Source of the DNA: Clavibacter michiganensis
Lineage (GTDB): Bacteria; Actinomycetota; Actinomycetes; Actinomycetales; Microbacteriaceae
Reading direction: 5' to 3'
DNA length: 64,000 nt
NCBI RefSeq assembly: GCF_016907085.1
Contig: NZ_JAFBBJ010000001.1
Location: 1-64,000, forward strand
A program made the position numbers and the translations under genes. Below, piece after piece: positions 8,779 through 19,970 of the stretch. The notes below the pieces were generated by a model, which was not told the origin of the DNA, ran no database searches, and worked only from the letters and a program-made list of their open reading frames with translations. How positions within the stretch are numbered: position 1 is the stretch's first letter; each line of letters begins with the position of its first letter.

Positions 8779-9801
8779 TCAGTCGCGTCGGTAGGGCACC
8801 TCGGACGACGCCGTCTGCACCGTGCCGTCCGCGGGATCGGCGGGCCGGCCGACGTGCGACGCGACCAGGTAGAGCGGCCGGTTCTGCACCTCGGCGTACA
8901 CCCGCCCGAGGTAGCTCCCGAGCACGCTGAGCATGATGATCTGCACGCCGCCCACGAACAGGATTGCGATGACGGTGAACGTCCATCCGGGCACGACGCT
9001 CGACGGGTCGATGGCGCGGCTGACGAGCACGTACACGACGGCCAGCGCGCTGAGCGCCGACACGACGAGGCCGACGAGCTGGATGAGCTTCAGCGGGAAC
9101 GTCGAGAAGCCGAGGATGCCGTCGGCCGCGAACTTGATCATCTTCCGCAGCGGGTAGCCCGTGACGCCCGAGTGCCGCTCGTCCCGGTCGAACTGGACGT
9201 TCGTCTGCCGGAACCCGACGTAGGAGACCATGCCGCGCAGGAAGCGGTTGCGCTCCGGGAAGCGCTTCACGGCGTCGATGACCTTGCGGTCGATCAGCCG
9301 GAAGTCCCCGGTGTCGCGGGGGATGTCGATCTCGGCCACGAGCGCCAGGGTGCGGTAGAACGCGCCCGCCGTCGCCTTCTTGAAGAGGGTGTCCTTGCGG
9401 GTCCGGCGCTGGGCGTAGACGACGTTGAAGCCGTCCTGCCAGCGGCGGATGAGCTCGACCGCGACCCGGGGCGGATCCTGCAGGTCGGTGTCCATGATGA
9501 CGGCCGCGTCGCCCGAGGCGTGGTCGATGCCGGCCGTGACGGCGATCTGGTGGCCGAAGTTCCGGGAGAAGTCGATCACCTGGACGCGGTCGTCGGCGGC
9601 CGCGAGGGCGTGCAGCCGCTCGAGCGAGGTGTCCGCCGACCCGTCGTTGACGTACACGAACTCGAAGCGCATCCCGAGGTCGGCCGACTCCAGCGCCTCC
9701 GTCAGCGTGCGGGAGAACAGCTCGATGCTGCCCTCCTCGTTGTAGACGGGGAGGATGAAGCTCACGAGGGGCGCGGGCGTGGGGAGGCGTTCTGCGGTCA
9801 C
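8779..9801 (-). CDS. GT2 polyprenyl-phosphate glycosyltransferase, GtrB-like
   Basis: 340 residues. VSFILPVYNEEGSI, the MDTDLQDPP motif (Asp104, Asp106, Asp109) and SRNFGHQIAVTAG are classical for the GtrB/DPM branch of GT2. Two C-terminal membrane helices follow (one near LIQLVGLVVSALSAL, one near VIAILFVGGVQIIM). The enzyme should move glucose or another hexose from a nucleotide sugar to polyprenyl phosphate on the inner face of the membrane. The start is GTG at 9801 with GAGGG upstream. It is convergent with the previous gene (12-base gap) and lies downstream of the GT-C-like gene at 9868-11727, a natural user of its lipid-linked product. Confidence 0.9.
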   Translation of the reverse strand: MTAERLPTPAPLVSFILPVYNEEGSIELFSRTLTEALESADLGMRFEFVYVNDGSADTSLERLHALAAADDRVQVIDFSRNFGHQIAVTAGIDHASGDAAVIMDTDLQDPPRVAVELIRRWQDGFNVVYAQRRTRKDTLFKKATAGAFYRTLALVAEIDIPRDTGDFRLIDRKVIDAVKRFPERNRFLRGMVSYVGFRQTNVQFDRDERHSGVTGYPLRKMIKFAADGILGFSTFPLKLIQLVGLVVSALSALAVVYVLVSRAIDPSSVVPGWTFTVIAILFVGGVQIIMLSVLGSYLGRVYAEVQNRPLYLVASHVGRPADPADGTVQTASSEVPYRRD

Positions 9802-9867
9802 GTGTCGGTATCCCTCGTAGGTGCGTGTCGTGTCGGATCCTGGTCGGCGATCGGCCGGGCGATCGGC

Positions 9868-11727
9868 TCAGCCTATGTCGATGCGGTAGAGCACCGCGGC
9901 AGCCCCCGTGGCTGGGTCGTAGACGACGCGGTCGACCTCCTCGAGGCCGGGCACGGATGCCGGATCCGCGTCGCCCGCGCAGTCGGAGAGCGCGAGGTAC
10001 CAGCGGATCCCCGCGCGCTCCGTCGCCTCCGCGTCCACCCGGCCGGCGGCCAGCGCCGCCCGCGCGTCGTCGACGGCGTCGCGGTCAGCGGGCCAGGCCA
10101 TGCCGAGGTTGTAGTGGGCGACCGATCGTCCCGAGTCGATCTTCACGATCTGCGGATCGAGGCACGCCCCGGCGACGATCGAGCCGTCCGTCGCGCCGGC
10201 GGTGACGTCGGCGATCGCGCGGTCCAGCGGCTCGGCGAAGGTGATCTGCCGGAGCTCGCGCCCGGCGGAGAAGAAGCGCCCCCAGTCGAGCGCGCTCGTG
10301 GCGCCGATCGCGACGACGATGGCGGCGCAGGTCGCGACGAGCGCCCGGGTCCGGCGCGGAGCGCGCCCGGGGCCGGCCGGCTCCCCGTGGGCGTCGGCGT
10401 CGGCGTCGTCGGCGTCCGCGTCCCGGGCTCGCAGGGTGCGGACCGCCACGTCGAGGAGGACCGGGACGATCGTCACCGCGATGAGCAGGAACGCGTCGAT
10501 CCACAGCCGGTAGGGCTCCTGGTTCGCCCGCCACAGGTCGTTGGTCGACGTGATCGCCCAGGCGAGCATCGCGCCGCCCGCGTACGCGGTCCACACGGTG
10601 CGCCGCGCGCGGATCCCCGCCACGAGGATCAGGACGAGCGGCACGATGAGCGCGGCCCCGGCGATCGGCCCGAGCGGCAGGTCGACGCCGAGGTCCTTGC
10701 TCGACGCGACGCGGTAGGAGAGGAACGGGTCGCCCGCCGCCGACGCCAGGACGGTCGTGACGATCTGCGGCAGCGTCGCGGCGAGCGCGGCGCCCATCGG
10801 GATCAGCGCGAGGCCCCGCGTCCGCCCGATGGTGGCGAGGAGCCCCGGCACGGTGGGGAGGAGCCCGACCACGAACGCGGGCAGGGGGCCGACCGCGCCC
10901 GCGACGACGACGGCGAGCGCGAGCGACGCCGGCACCAGGGCGGCGGACAGGACGAGGAGCCGGCGGCGCGGGCGCTCGAGCACGGCGTACGCCGCCACGA
11001 CGTAGAAGGAGAGGAACACGGTGGCGAGGAACGAGTAGACGTGGACGTTCAGCAGCCCGCCGACGACGACCGCGACGACGGTCATCGCCACGAGGCGCGC
11101 GCGGCGCGAGGAGCCCCGGAGGAAGGGCACGAGCGCCCCGAGGAACGCGATGCCCGCGACGGAGAGCGCCGCTGCCTCGCCGTTGAGGGTGAACAGCACC
11201 CCGAACGGGCCCCACAGGACGGCGTGCGAGCTCATCTGCCAGAACCACTGGCCGGGGCCCTGCGTCCACGCGAACGTCCCGAGCAGCAGGGGCACGAAGC
11301 CGAGGGCGCCCGTCCAGGCGCGGCCGGTGACGCGGATGCACGCTATGCCGATGGCCGCGACGAGGCACGCCTGCAGCGCCGTGCCGACGATGTTCCAGGA
11401 CTCGACGGGTCCGAGGCCCGTGAGGTGGCCGAACGCGCCGAGGACGATGTAGTACAGGTGCGGGTAGGTGTTGCGGCCGGTCTCGGTGAACGGCTCCACG
11501 GATGCGAAGTCGCCGCGGGCGAAGTTCACCACCATGGAGAGGTACGACAGCTGGTCGTAGACGAAGTAGTCGCGGAACGAGGTCACGACGCTTCCCGTGC
11601 GGTGCACGAGCATGCCCACCTGGGTCACGAGGAAGAGGAGCACGGCGAGCGAGACGGCGATGGCCGACGTCAGGCGTCCTGCGGGCTTCCTCCGGTCGAT
11701 CCGGACGGGGGAGACGGGGGAGGGCAC
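9868..11727 (-). CDS. Polytopic membrane protein, GT-C-like
   Basis: 619 residues from GTG 11727. The protein has roughly twelve hydrophobic segments, and the first outside loop carries YFVYDQLSYLSM with an acidic residue suited to GT-C catalysis. A C-terminal soluble part of about 150 residues follows the last helix. The GTG was chosen because the first helix starts some 20 residues later and a TAGCAT -10 box lies 8 bases before it, giving a nearly leaderless mRNA; the frame upstream of it is open but unlikely to be coding. The GtrB-like gene follows in the same direction after 66 bases. Probable role: outer-leaflet sugar transfer from a polyprenyl carrier. Confidence 0.7.
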   Translation of the reverse strand: MPSPVSPVRIDRRKPAGRLTSAIAVSLAVLLFLVTQVGMLVHRTGSVVTSFRDYFVYDQLSYLSMVVNFARGDFASVEPFTETGRNTYPHLYYIVLGAFGHLTGLGPVESWNIVGTALQACLVAAIGIACIRVTGRAWTGALGFVPLLLGTFAWTQGPGQWFWQMSSHAVLWGPFGVLFTLNGEAAALSVAGIAFLGALVPFLRGSSRRARLVAMTVVAVVVGGLLNVHVYSFLATVFLSFYVVAAYAVLERPRRRLLVLSAALVPASLALAVVVAGAVGPLPAFVVGLLPTVPGLLATIGRTRGLALIPMGAALAATLPQIVTTVLASAAGDPFLSYRVASSKDLGVDLPLGPIAGAALIVPLVLILVAGIRARRTVWTAYAGGAMLAWAITSTNDLWRANQEPYRLWIDAFLLIAVTIVPVLLDVAVRTLRARDADADDADADAHGEPAGPGRAPRRTRALVATCAAIVVAIGATSALDWGRFFSAGRELRQITFAEPLDRAIADVTAGATDGSIVAGACLDPQIVKIDSGRSVAHYNLGMAWPADRDAVDDARAALAAGRVDAEATERAGIRWYLALSDCAGDADPASVPGLEEVDRVVYDPATGAAAVLYRIDIG

Positions 11728-11745
11728 GGGCGTCGATGCTATCAG

Positions 11746-11766
11746 CCGGCTCCTCCGAGGAGCCGG
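11746..11766. promoter_or_regulatory. 21-bp palindrome in front of the GT-C-like gene
   Basis: CCGGCTCCTC and GAGGAGCCGG flank a single central C. The palindrome sits just upstream of the probable -10 box of the leftward gene and between two divergent genes. It could be an operator or a hairpin. Confidence 0.45.
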
Positions 11767-11906
11767 GTCCCGGCCGGCCGGCCGTGCGGGCCCGCGTGCG
11801 CCCCGCCGCCCCCGGCTACACTGGGCCGCTCGACCCCCGTCGCCCTGGCGGCCGGGTCCGCCCATCCATCGGACGTGACGCTGCCACCGCAGCAGAGGGG
11901 ACGCGC

Positions 11907-13985
<2,079 letters not shown>

Positions 13986-13986
<1 letters not shown>

Positions 13987-16004
13987 TGGCCGCCGCCGAC
14001 GAGGGCGCTCCCGTGGAGCTCGACCTGATCCAGCGCGTCATCCTGCCGTCCGAGCACGACCCGGACATCGTCCCGCTGTACGTGGACGCCGACTACTGGA
14101 CGAGCATCCCGGTCGCGCCCGAGAAGCGCCGGCGCTCGCCGCTGCGCGTGGTCGACGCGGACACGCACAACGCCGTCGTCCGCCTGAGCGACATGGGCAT
14201 CATCAGCGCCATCCGCGGCGACCGCGGCTTCCAGGTGCCCCATCGCCGGAAAGTGTCGTTCGGCACCTACTTCAACGCGTTCCCCGCCTCCTACTGGCGC
14301 GCGAGCACCACGCTCGACGGCGTGGTGCTCGAGGTGGAGACCAGCGGCGAGGGCCAGGTCATCGTCTACCGCTCGAACGCGCGCGGCGTGATCCAGAAGG
14401 TCGACGGCGCCGCGGTGTCCGGATCCACCACCTCCCGCTTCGAGCTCCCGTTCACGTTCTTCGCGGACGGCGGCTGGTACTGGTTCGATCTGATGGGCGA
14501 GGAGGCCGACTTCGCGCTCGTCGAGGCCGGTTGGTACGCGCCAGCCGGCACCGCCCCCACCACGGGTGCCGCGGGATCCGTCAGCATCGCCATCACCACG
14601 CTCAACCGCGCCGAGTACTGCGTGAAGCTCCTCACCGACATCGGCGAGAAGCCCGACGTGGCGGCGCTCCTCGACCACGTGTACGTCACCGACCAGGGCA
14701 CGCAGAAGGTCGCGGACCAGCCTGCGTTCCCGCGGGCGCAGGAGCTGCTCGGCGAGAAGCTCCGCGTCATCGACCAGGCCAACCTCGGCGGATCCGGCGG
14801 CTTCTCCCGCGGCATGTACGAGACGCTCAAGGAGGGCGCGAGCGACTACGTCCTCGTCATGGACGACGACATCACGCTCGAGCCCGAGAGCATCCGCCGC
14901 GCCGTGAAGTTCGCGGACTACGCGCGGACGCCCACCATCGTCGGCGGCCACATGTTCGACATGTACGACAAGAGCAAGCTCCACGCGTACGCCGAGGGCT
15001 TCGACATGTGGAACTTCATGTGGGGTCCCGTCACGCCCACGCGCCACGACTTCAGCGCGTCGAACCTGCGCCAGACCCGGTGGATGCACCGCCGCGTCGA
15101 CGCCGAGTACAACGGCTGGTGGATGTGCCTCATCCCCGTCTCCACGATCAAGCAGGTCGGCCTGTCGCTGCCCGTGTTCATCAAGTGGGACGACGCCGAG
15201 TACGCGCTGCGGGCGAAGGAGGTCGGCGTGCCGACCGTCACGCTCCCGGGAGCCGCGGTGTGGCACGTGTCGTGGGTCGACAAGGACGACTCGCAGGACT
15301 GGCAGGCGTTCTTCCACGCGCGCAACCGCCTCATCGCGGCGCTGCTGCACTCGCCCTACGAGCGCGGGGGCCGGTTCCTCACGGCCAACCTCGCCACGGA
15401 CGTCCGGCATCTGGTGTCCATGCAGTACTTCGCGCTCGCCGCGCGCCACGAGGCGTACCGGAACATCCTCCGCGGGCCGCGCGGCCTCCACGAGGACATG
15501 GTGACGCGCCTCGCCCGCACGCGCGAGCTCGCCCAGGGCTTCACGGACGGCGTCCCCATCAAGGACCGCGCTGCCCTGCCCGAGATCGTCGCGCCGGACA
15601 AGCCGCAGCGCCGGCGCGGGGGAGGCGCTCCCGCGGGGATCGCCCGGGTCCTGTGGCTCGCCCGCACGGTCGCGCGCCACGCGTTCGCCCCGCTCAGCCC
15701 GGCCGCGAGCCGCGGTCCGGAGGCGCACCTCTCGTTCGAGGACGCCCGCTGGTGGGTCGTCCCCTCGTTCGACAGCGTCCTCGTGTCCAACGCGGAGGGG
15801 TCGGCCGCGCTCCTGCACCGCCGCGATCCGGCGCTCTTCCGCCGCATGCTGTGGACGAGCATCGTGCTCCGCTGGCGCATCCTCGCCCGTTGGCCGCAGC
15901 TCAAGGCCGCGTACCGCGCGGCCCTGCCCACGGTCACGAGCCCGGAGACCTGGGCCCGCACCTTCGGCGTCGACCAGCCGACGGCCCCGCGTCGGAAGCG
16001 CTAG
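13986..16004 (+). CDS. Galactofuranosyltransferase, GlfT2-like
   Basis: 672 residues. The N-terminal ~190 residues form a beta-rich domain like that of mycobacterial GlfT2. The GT-A domain begins at SIAITTLNRAEYC and carries MDDD (Asp293-295) and, 134 residues on, AVWHVSW with His427; GlfT2 uses an equivalent Asp pair and His. The C-terminal third is helical. GlfT2 polymerises galactofuranose chains from UDP-Galf on a lipid-linked acceptor. Direct overlap with glf (TGATG) supports the substrate. No mycolic-acid-type arabinogalactan is expected in this lineage, so the chain is probably part of another wall glycan or a galactofuranose-containing glycolipid. Confidence 0.88.
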
Positions 16005-16037
16005 CCGACCGCCGACGCATCGTCCGCTGAACCTCGA

Positions 16038-16075
16038 GGGGCGTCCGATCCGCACCACGGTGCGGCGGACGCCCC
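16038..16075 (+). terminator. Hairpin terminator after the glf operon
   Basis: GGGGCGTCCG pairs with CGGACGCCCC, and inside it CCGCACC pairs with GGTGCGG, leaving a 2-base loop and a 2-base bulge. The 17-bp stem starts 33 bases after the stop and is followed by TTCGT rather than a T tract. Confidence 0.75.
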
Positions 16076-16082
16076 TTCGTGT

Positions 16083-16100
16083 GTGAGAATCGCATCTCAC
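16083..16100. promoter_or_regulatory. Inverted repeat upstream of the secreted repeat-protein gene
   Basis: GTGAGA and TCTCAC flank a 6-base spacer, a perfect 6-bp inverted repeat ending 25 bases before the start codon. It is placed like an operator overlapping the promoter or transcription start. The cognate factor is unknown. Confidence 0.5.
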
Positions 16101-16125
16101 GGCACGGGGACGCAGGGGGACGCAT

Positions 16126-17979
16126 TTGTTCGACAACGGGGTGGACAAGGTCCGGCGTGCGCGCCGACGCTCGCGGCTGATCGCCTGCCTGGCCGTCTGG
16201 GCCGTCGCGCTCGGGGTCGGGCTCGTCGGCACGGGCACGATCGGCGGATCCGCCGAACCCGCGCAGGCGGCATCCGGCGCCGACTTCGACCCGGGCATGA
16301 TCATCAGCGACGCCAAGTTCTACGACGGCGACGCGATGTCCCAGGGCGACGTCCAGTCCTTCCTGCAGGCGCGCGTCCCCAGCTGCGCCTCGGGCTACGT
16401 GTGCCTCAAGGACTACGTCCAGAGCACGCCCGCGCGCGCGTCCGACAGCCGCTGCTCGGACCTGCAGGCCTCGCGCCTCAGCGGCGCCGACATCGTCTAC
16501 TGGGTCGGCCGCGCGTGCGGCGTGAGCCAGGCCGCCCTCCTCGTGCTCCTGGAGAAGGAGCAGGGTCTCGTCACCGACAGCACGCCGGGTGACCGGCAGT
16601 ACCGCAGCGCCACGGGGTACGGCTGCCCCGACACTGCCGCCTGCGACTCCACCTACTACGGCTTCTTCAACCAGGTGTACAACGCGGCGCACCAGTTCAA
16701 GGTCTACCAGTCCACGCCGACGCGCTGGAACTACCAGGCCGGGCGCAGCAACCGCATCCTCTGGCACCCGAACGCGGACTGCGGATCCTCGCAGGTCACC
16801 ATCCGCAACCAGGCCACGGCCGGCCTCTACATCTACACGCCGTACCAGCCCAACGCGGCCGCGCTGCGGAACCTCTACGGCACGGGCGACTCGTGCTCCT
16901 CGTACGGCAACCGCAACTTCTGGCGCCTGTACACCGACTGGTTCGGCAGCACGAGCGACGGACCGGTCTCGTCGTTCGTCAAGACGGCGACGGACGACAC
17001 CGTCTACCTCGTGAGCGGCGGCCAGAAGCACCAGGTCCCCGACTTCGGGGTCTACCAGTCCCTCGACGCGCTCGGCGGCATCAGCACCGTCCCGCGGTCC
17101 TACCTCGACGCGCTCGGCACCGGCGTCCCCGCGTCCGAGCTGGTGCGCGATCCCGCGTCGGGAGCCGTCGCCCTCGTCCAGGCCGATCGTCGGCACCGGT
17201 TCGCCTCGTGCGACCTGGTCGCCTCCTACGGATACGGCTGCGGGGACGCGGTCAACCTGGATCCGGGCCAGCTCCAGGCCGTCCCGGACGCCGGCGAGAT
17301 GAGCGCGTTCTTCGTCCTCCCGGGCAGCGCCGTCGCGTACCTGCTCAGCGGAGGGGTCAAGTACCCGGTCTCCACGTGGGACGCCGTCCTCGTCCTCAAC
17401 GGAGGGCGCTCGCCCTTCGCCGCCACCATGCGCGCGTCGGTGGGGGCCCGGTACACCACCGGCCACGTCGCCCTCGAGCCGGGGACCCTGGCGAAGGCGT
17501 CGAACAGCGCCGACGTCTTCCTCGTGGACGGCCTCGACCGGAAGATCCGCGTCCCGGACTTCGCCGTCACGACCGAGCTCGGCCTCGGGAGCTCGTTCGC
17601 GACCGTCGCCCCCGCCACGGTCGACGGGTACCCCCGTGCGTCCGCCGACCTGTCACTCCTCGTGCGGTGCGCCGGCGTCACGTCGCTCGCCACGCAGGGG
17701 AGCGTCGTCGCCCTCGCCTCACCGGGCTCGACCGGCCTCGCCGTCACCGACCTCGCGCCCACGACGTGCGCCGCGCTCGATCCCACGGGCAGCACGGTGA
17801 GCGGGCCCGTCTTCGTCAAGGGCAGCACGTCCGCGACGGTGTTCCTCCTCCAGGGAGGACAGGCGCGGCCGGTGTCCAGCTGGGACAGGCTGGTCGCCCT
17901 CGCGGGCACGTCATCGCCCACCATCACGGTGATGGGGCCGCCGGCGCTCGCGCGCATCCCCGTCGGCGCCGCAGCCTGA
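16126..17979 (+). CDS. Secreted hemagglutinin-like repeat protein with possible lysozyme-like N-domain
   Basis: 617 residues. The TTG start is supported by AGGGGGA 5 bases upstream. A basic N-terminus and hydrophobic helix end in a signal-peptidase site near AEPAQA (about residue 48). Residues ~50-285 form a Cys-rich globular domain; LLEKEQGLV (about 143-151) resembles the glutamate helix of lysozyme/transglycosylase folds, and many Tyr/Trp follow. From about residue 295 onward there are about six repeats of ~55 residues, each with a VYLVSGG-K-PV-x-W-like core (near 295, 349, 404, 463, 527 and 572). Related actinobacterial proteins are often labelled hemagglutinin. Role probably at the cell surface; enzyme activity is only inferred. 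Confidence 0.72.
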   Translation: MFDNGVDKVRRARRRSRLIACLAVWAVALGVGLVGTGTIGGSAEPAQAASGADFDPGMIISDAKFYDGDAMSQGDVQSFLQARVPSCASGYVCLKDYVQSTPARASDSRCSDLQASRLSGADIVYWVGRACGVSQAALLVLLEKEQGLVTDSTPGDRQYRSATGYGCPDTAACDSTYYGFFNQVYNAAHQFKVYQSTPTRWNYQAGRSNRILWHPNADCGSSQVTIRNQATAGLYIYTPYQPNAAALRNLYGTGDSCSSYGNRNFWRLYTDWFGSTSDGPVSSFVKTATDDTVYLVSGGQKHQVPDFGVYQSLDALGGISTVPRSYLDALGTGVPASELVRDPASGAVALVQADRRHRFASCDLVASYGYGCGDAVNLDPGQLQAVPDAGEMSAFFVLPGSAVAYLLSGGVKYPVSTWDAVLVLNGGRSPFAATMRASVGARYTTGHVALEPGTLAKASNSADVFLVDGLDRKIRVPDFAVTTELGLGSSFATVAPATVDGYPRASADLSLLVRCAGVTSLATQGSVVALASPGSTGLAVTDLAPTTCAALDPTGSTVSGPVFVKGSTSATVFLLQGGQARPVSSWDRLVALAGTSSPTITVMGPPALARIPVGAAA

Positions 17980-18131
17980 CGCACGTCGTCGGAGCCGGGT
18001 CGCGCGGGTCCCCGCGGCCCGGTCGGCGGGCGGGGCGGTCAGGCTCCAGCGGATACAGTGGTGCGGCACCGGACGACCACGGCGCGGCCCGTCGGCCAGC
18101 GCCTCGAGCGCCCGGTGCGGCGAGGAGACCC

Positions 18132-18602
18132 ATGGACCAGCACGCGCACGACGTCGACGATCCCCGCGAGCAGACCCCGCCCCCGGGCATCCTGCTCCGG
18201 CTGATCAAGGACGAGCGCGTCGCGTTCCTGCTGGTCGGCGGCTTCAACACCGTCCTCGGCACGGCGTGGTTCGCGCTGTTCTACCTGCTGTGGGAGCACC
18301 TGATCCCGTACCCCGTCGTCCTGATCATCGCGTGGGCGGTGCAGCTCCCGGTCTCGTTCACCCTGCACCGGAAGCTCGTCTTCAAGGTGAGCGGCAACCT
18401 CCTCCCGGACTTCTCGCGCTACACGCTCGTGAACCTGGTGCCGCTGCTCGCCAACATGCTGCTGCTGCCGCTGGTGGTCGAGACCACGCCCCTCGAGCCG
18501 ATCGTCGCCCAGGTCCTCGTGACCATCGTGATCACCGTGGCGACCTACACGGGCCACAAGTTCTTCTCGTTCCGCCGGCCGCGCGACGAGGCCGTCCGCT
18601 GA
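18132..18602 (+). CDS. GtrA-family polyprenyl-sugar flippase
   Basis: 156 residues with four membrane helices, the GtrA layout. The conserved FLLVGGFNTVLGTAWF segment leads helix 1, and the C-terminus has TGHKFFSFRRP as expected. GtrA proteins are thought to flip polyprenyl-phosphate-linked hexoses made by GtrB to the outer face. GAGGAGA lies 4-5 bases before the ATG, and a TACAGT -10 box at 18053-18058 gives a leader of about 70 bases. The two GtrB-like enzymes at 2029 and 8779 and the GT-C-like proteins at 5594 and 9868 are its plausible partners, although none is adjacent. Confidence 0.88.
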   Translation: MDQHAHDVDDPREQTPPPGILLRLIKDERVAFLLVGGFNTVLGTAWFALFYLLWEHLIPYPVVLIIAWAVQLPVSFTLHRKLVFKVSGNLLPDFSRYTLVNLVPLLANMLLLPLVVETTPLEPIVAQVLVTIVITVATYTGHKFFSFRRPRDEAVR

Positions 18603-18629
18603 TCCCGCGGCCCGGACGCGCGGTCGGCG

Positions 18630-19922
18630 TCACCCGGGCCGGTGCTGCTCCGGCAGCCCGTGGCGCCAGCTGCGGCCCTGCGCGGCCTTGACGGCGCAGA
18701 TCACGAGCAGGACCCAGCCCCACTCCACGATCGTGACGCTCTCCGCGAGCGAGGCGACCACGAGGACGACGAGCACGAGTGCCGTCCAGACGTAGCCGAC
18801 GCCGCGCTTGGTGGTCGCCAGCACCCAGGAGCGTCCGAGCGCGAGGGCGCAGAACGCGGCGAACAGCACGAGCCCGACGAGCCCCGCCTGCAGGTAGATG
18901 TCGAGGTAGGCGTTGCGGCCGGTCTCCTGGGCGCCGCGGCTGACGAGGTCGAGCGCCGTGTACGGGTACGCGTCGAGCCGCCAGAACCCGACGTAGCCCC
19001 AGCCCTCGATCGTGTTGAGGTCGATGAGGCGCAGCATCTCCCGCCAGAGCGCCACGCGCTGCAGGTAGTCGGGCCGCGCCTGCAGCACCTGCAGCACGGG
19101 GGAGCGGAACGCCACGACCAGCACGGCCGCGATGGCGGCGAGCACCAGCACAGCGCTGTTGGCCAGGGGCCGGGCCTGACGCGCGAGGTGGCGGAGGCCG
19201 AGGATCGCGATGGCGGCGACGACGAGCACGAGGAACGTGCCGAGGATCACCGACGATCGCGTGAGCGAGGCCACGAGGAGCGCGACGACCAGGGAGAAGA
19301 CGCCGCGGCCGCGCGAGACCGATCGCGTCATGAGCTCGACCGCGAACGTCACGGCGGCGACGAGGGCCACGATCCCGAGGGCGTTGCGCTCGCCGAGCAG
19401 CCCCTGGATCGGGCCGAGGCGCTCGAGCGCCCCGCGGATCCCGAGGAAGGGGATGGGGCCGTCGATGAGGAGCCCCGCGAGCACCTCGAGGGCGAGGGAC
19501 GACACCAGCACCAGCCGCAGCACGTCCCCGGCCGCCCGCACGATCTGGATCAGGTCGCGGACGACGCCCACGTACACCGCGAGGAACGCGGACGCCGCGA
19601 GGTAGAGCACGCCCCCGACCGCGTCCGGCTGGTACGCCGTCCAGAGGAGCGTCGCCGCGCACCACCCCACCAGCACCAGCAGCGAGATGGGCAGGAGGCC
19701 CCGCCACTCCCAGTCGCCGCGCTTCGCCGCGAGGGATCCCGCGGCCATCGCCACGAGCACCGTGACGATCGCCACGAGCCCGGCCCAGCCCATGGTGGAC
19801 CGGATCGCGTGCGACAGGACGGCCGTGCCGAGGATGCAGTGGGTGAGGGCGGCGGAGAAGCGGGCCGACCCGAGGAGGTCGGGCAGGCGGTCCGGGAGCG
19901 GCAGGCGGGCGGGACGGGTCAT
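18630..19922 (-). CDS. O-antigen ligase/polymerase-like membrane protein (WzyC type)
   Basis: 430 residues with about twelve hydrophobic segments. The large outside loop before the last helices holds GWGYVGFWRLDAYPY and RNAYLDIYLQAGLVGL, the pattern of the O-antigen ligase family (Asn/Asp plus Tyr, then LQ-G-G). The family joins or polymerises glycans outside the membrane from polyprenyl-diphosphate carriers. The ATG at 19922 starts directly before helix 1. It lies 48 bases downstream of a paralogue with the same loop signature, so the two probably arose by duplication. Exact substrate is unknown. Confidence 0.83.
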   Translation of the reverse strand: MTRPARLPLPDRLPDLLGSARFSAALTHCILGTAVLSHAIRSTMGWAGLVAIVTVLVAMAAGSLAAKRGDWEWRGLLPISLLVLVGWCAATLLWTAYQPDAVGGVLYLAASAFLAVYVGVVRDLIQIVRAAGDVLRLVLVSSLALEVLAGLLIDGPIPFLGIRGALERLGPIQGLLGERNALGIVALVAAVTFAVELMTRSVSRGRGVFSLVVALLVASLTRSSVILGTFLVLVVAAIAILGLRHLARQARPLANSAVLVLAAIAAVLVVAFRSPVLQVLQARPDYLQRVALWREMLRLIDLNTIEGWGYVGFWRLDAYPYTALDLVSRGAQETGRNAYLDIYLQAGLVGLVLFAAFCALALGRSWVLATTKRGVGYVWTALVLVVLVVASLAESVTIVEWGWVLLVICAVKAAQGRSWRHGLPEQHRPG

Positions 19923-19970
19923 GCGTCGGCCATCACGGGCGGTCGGCGGGACACCGGGCGGCCGCGCGGA

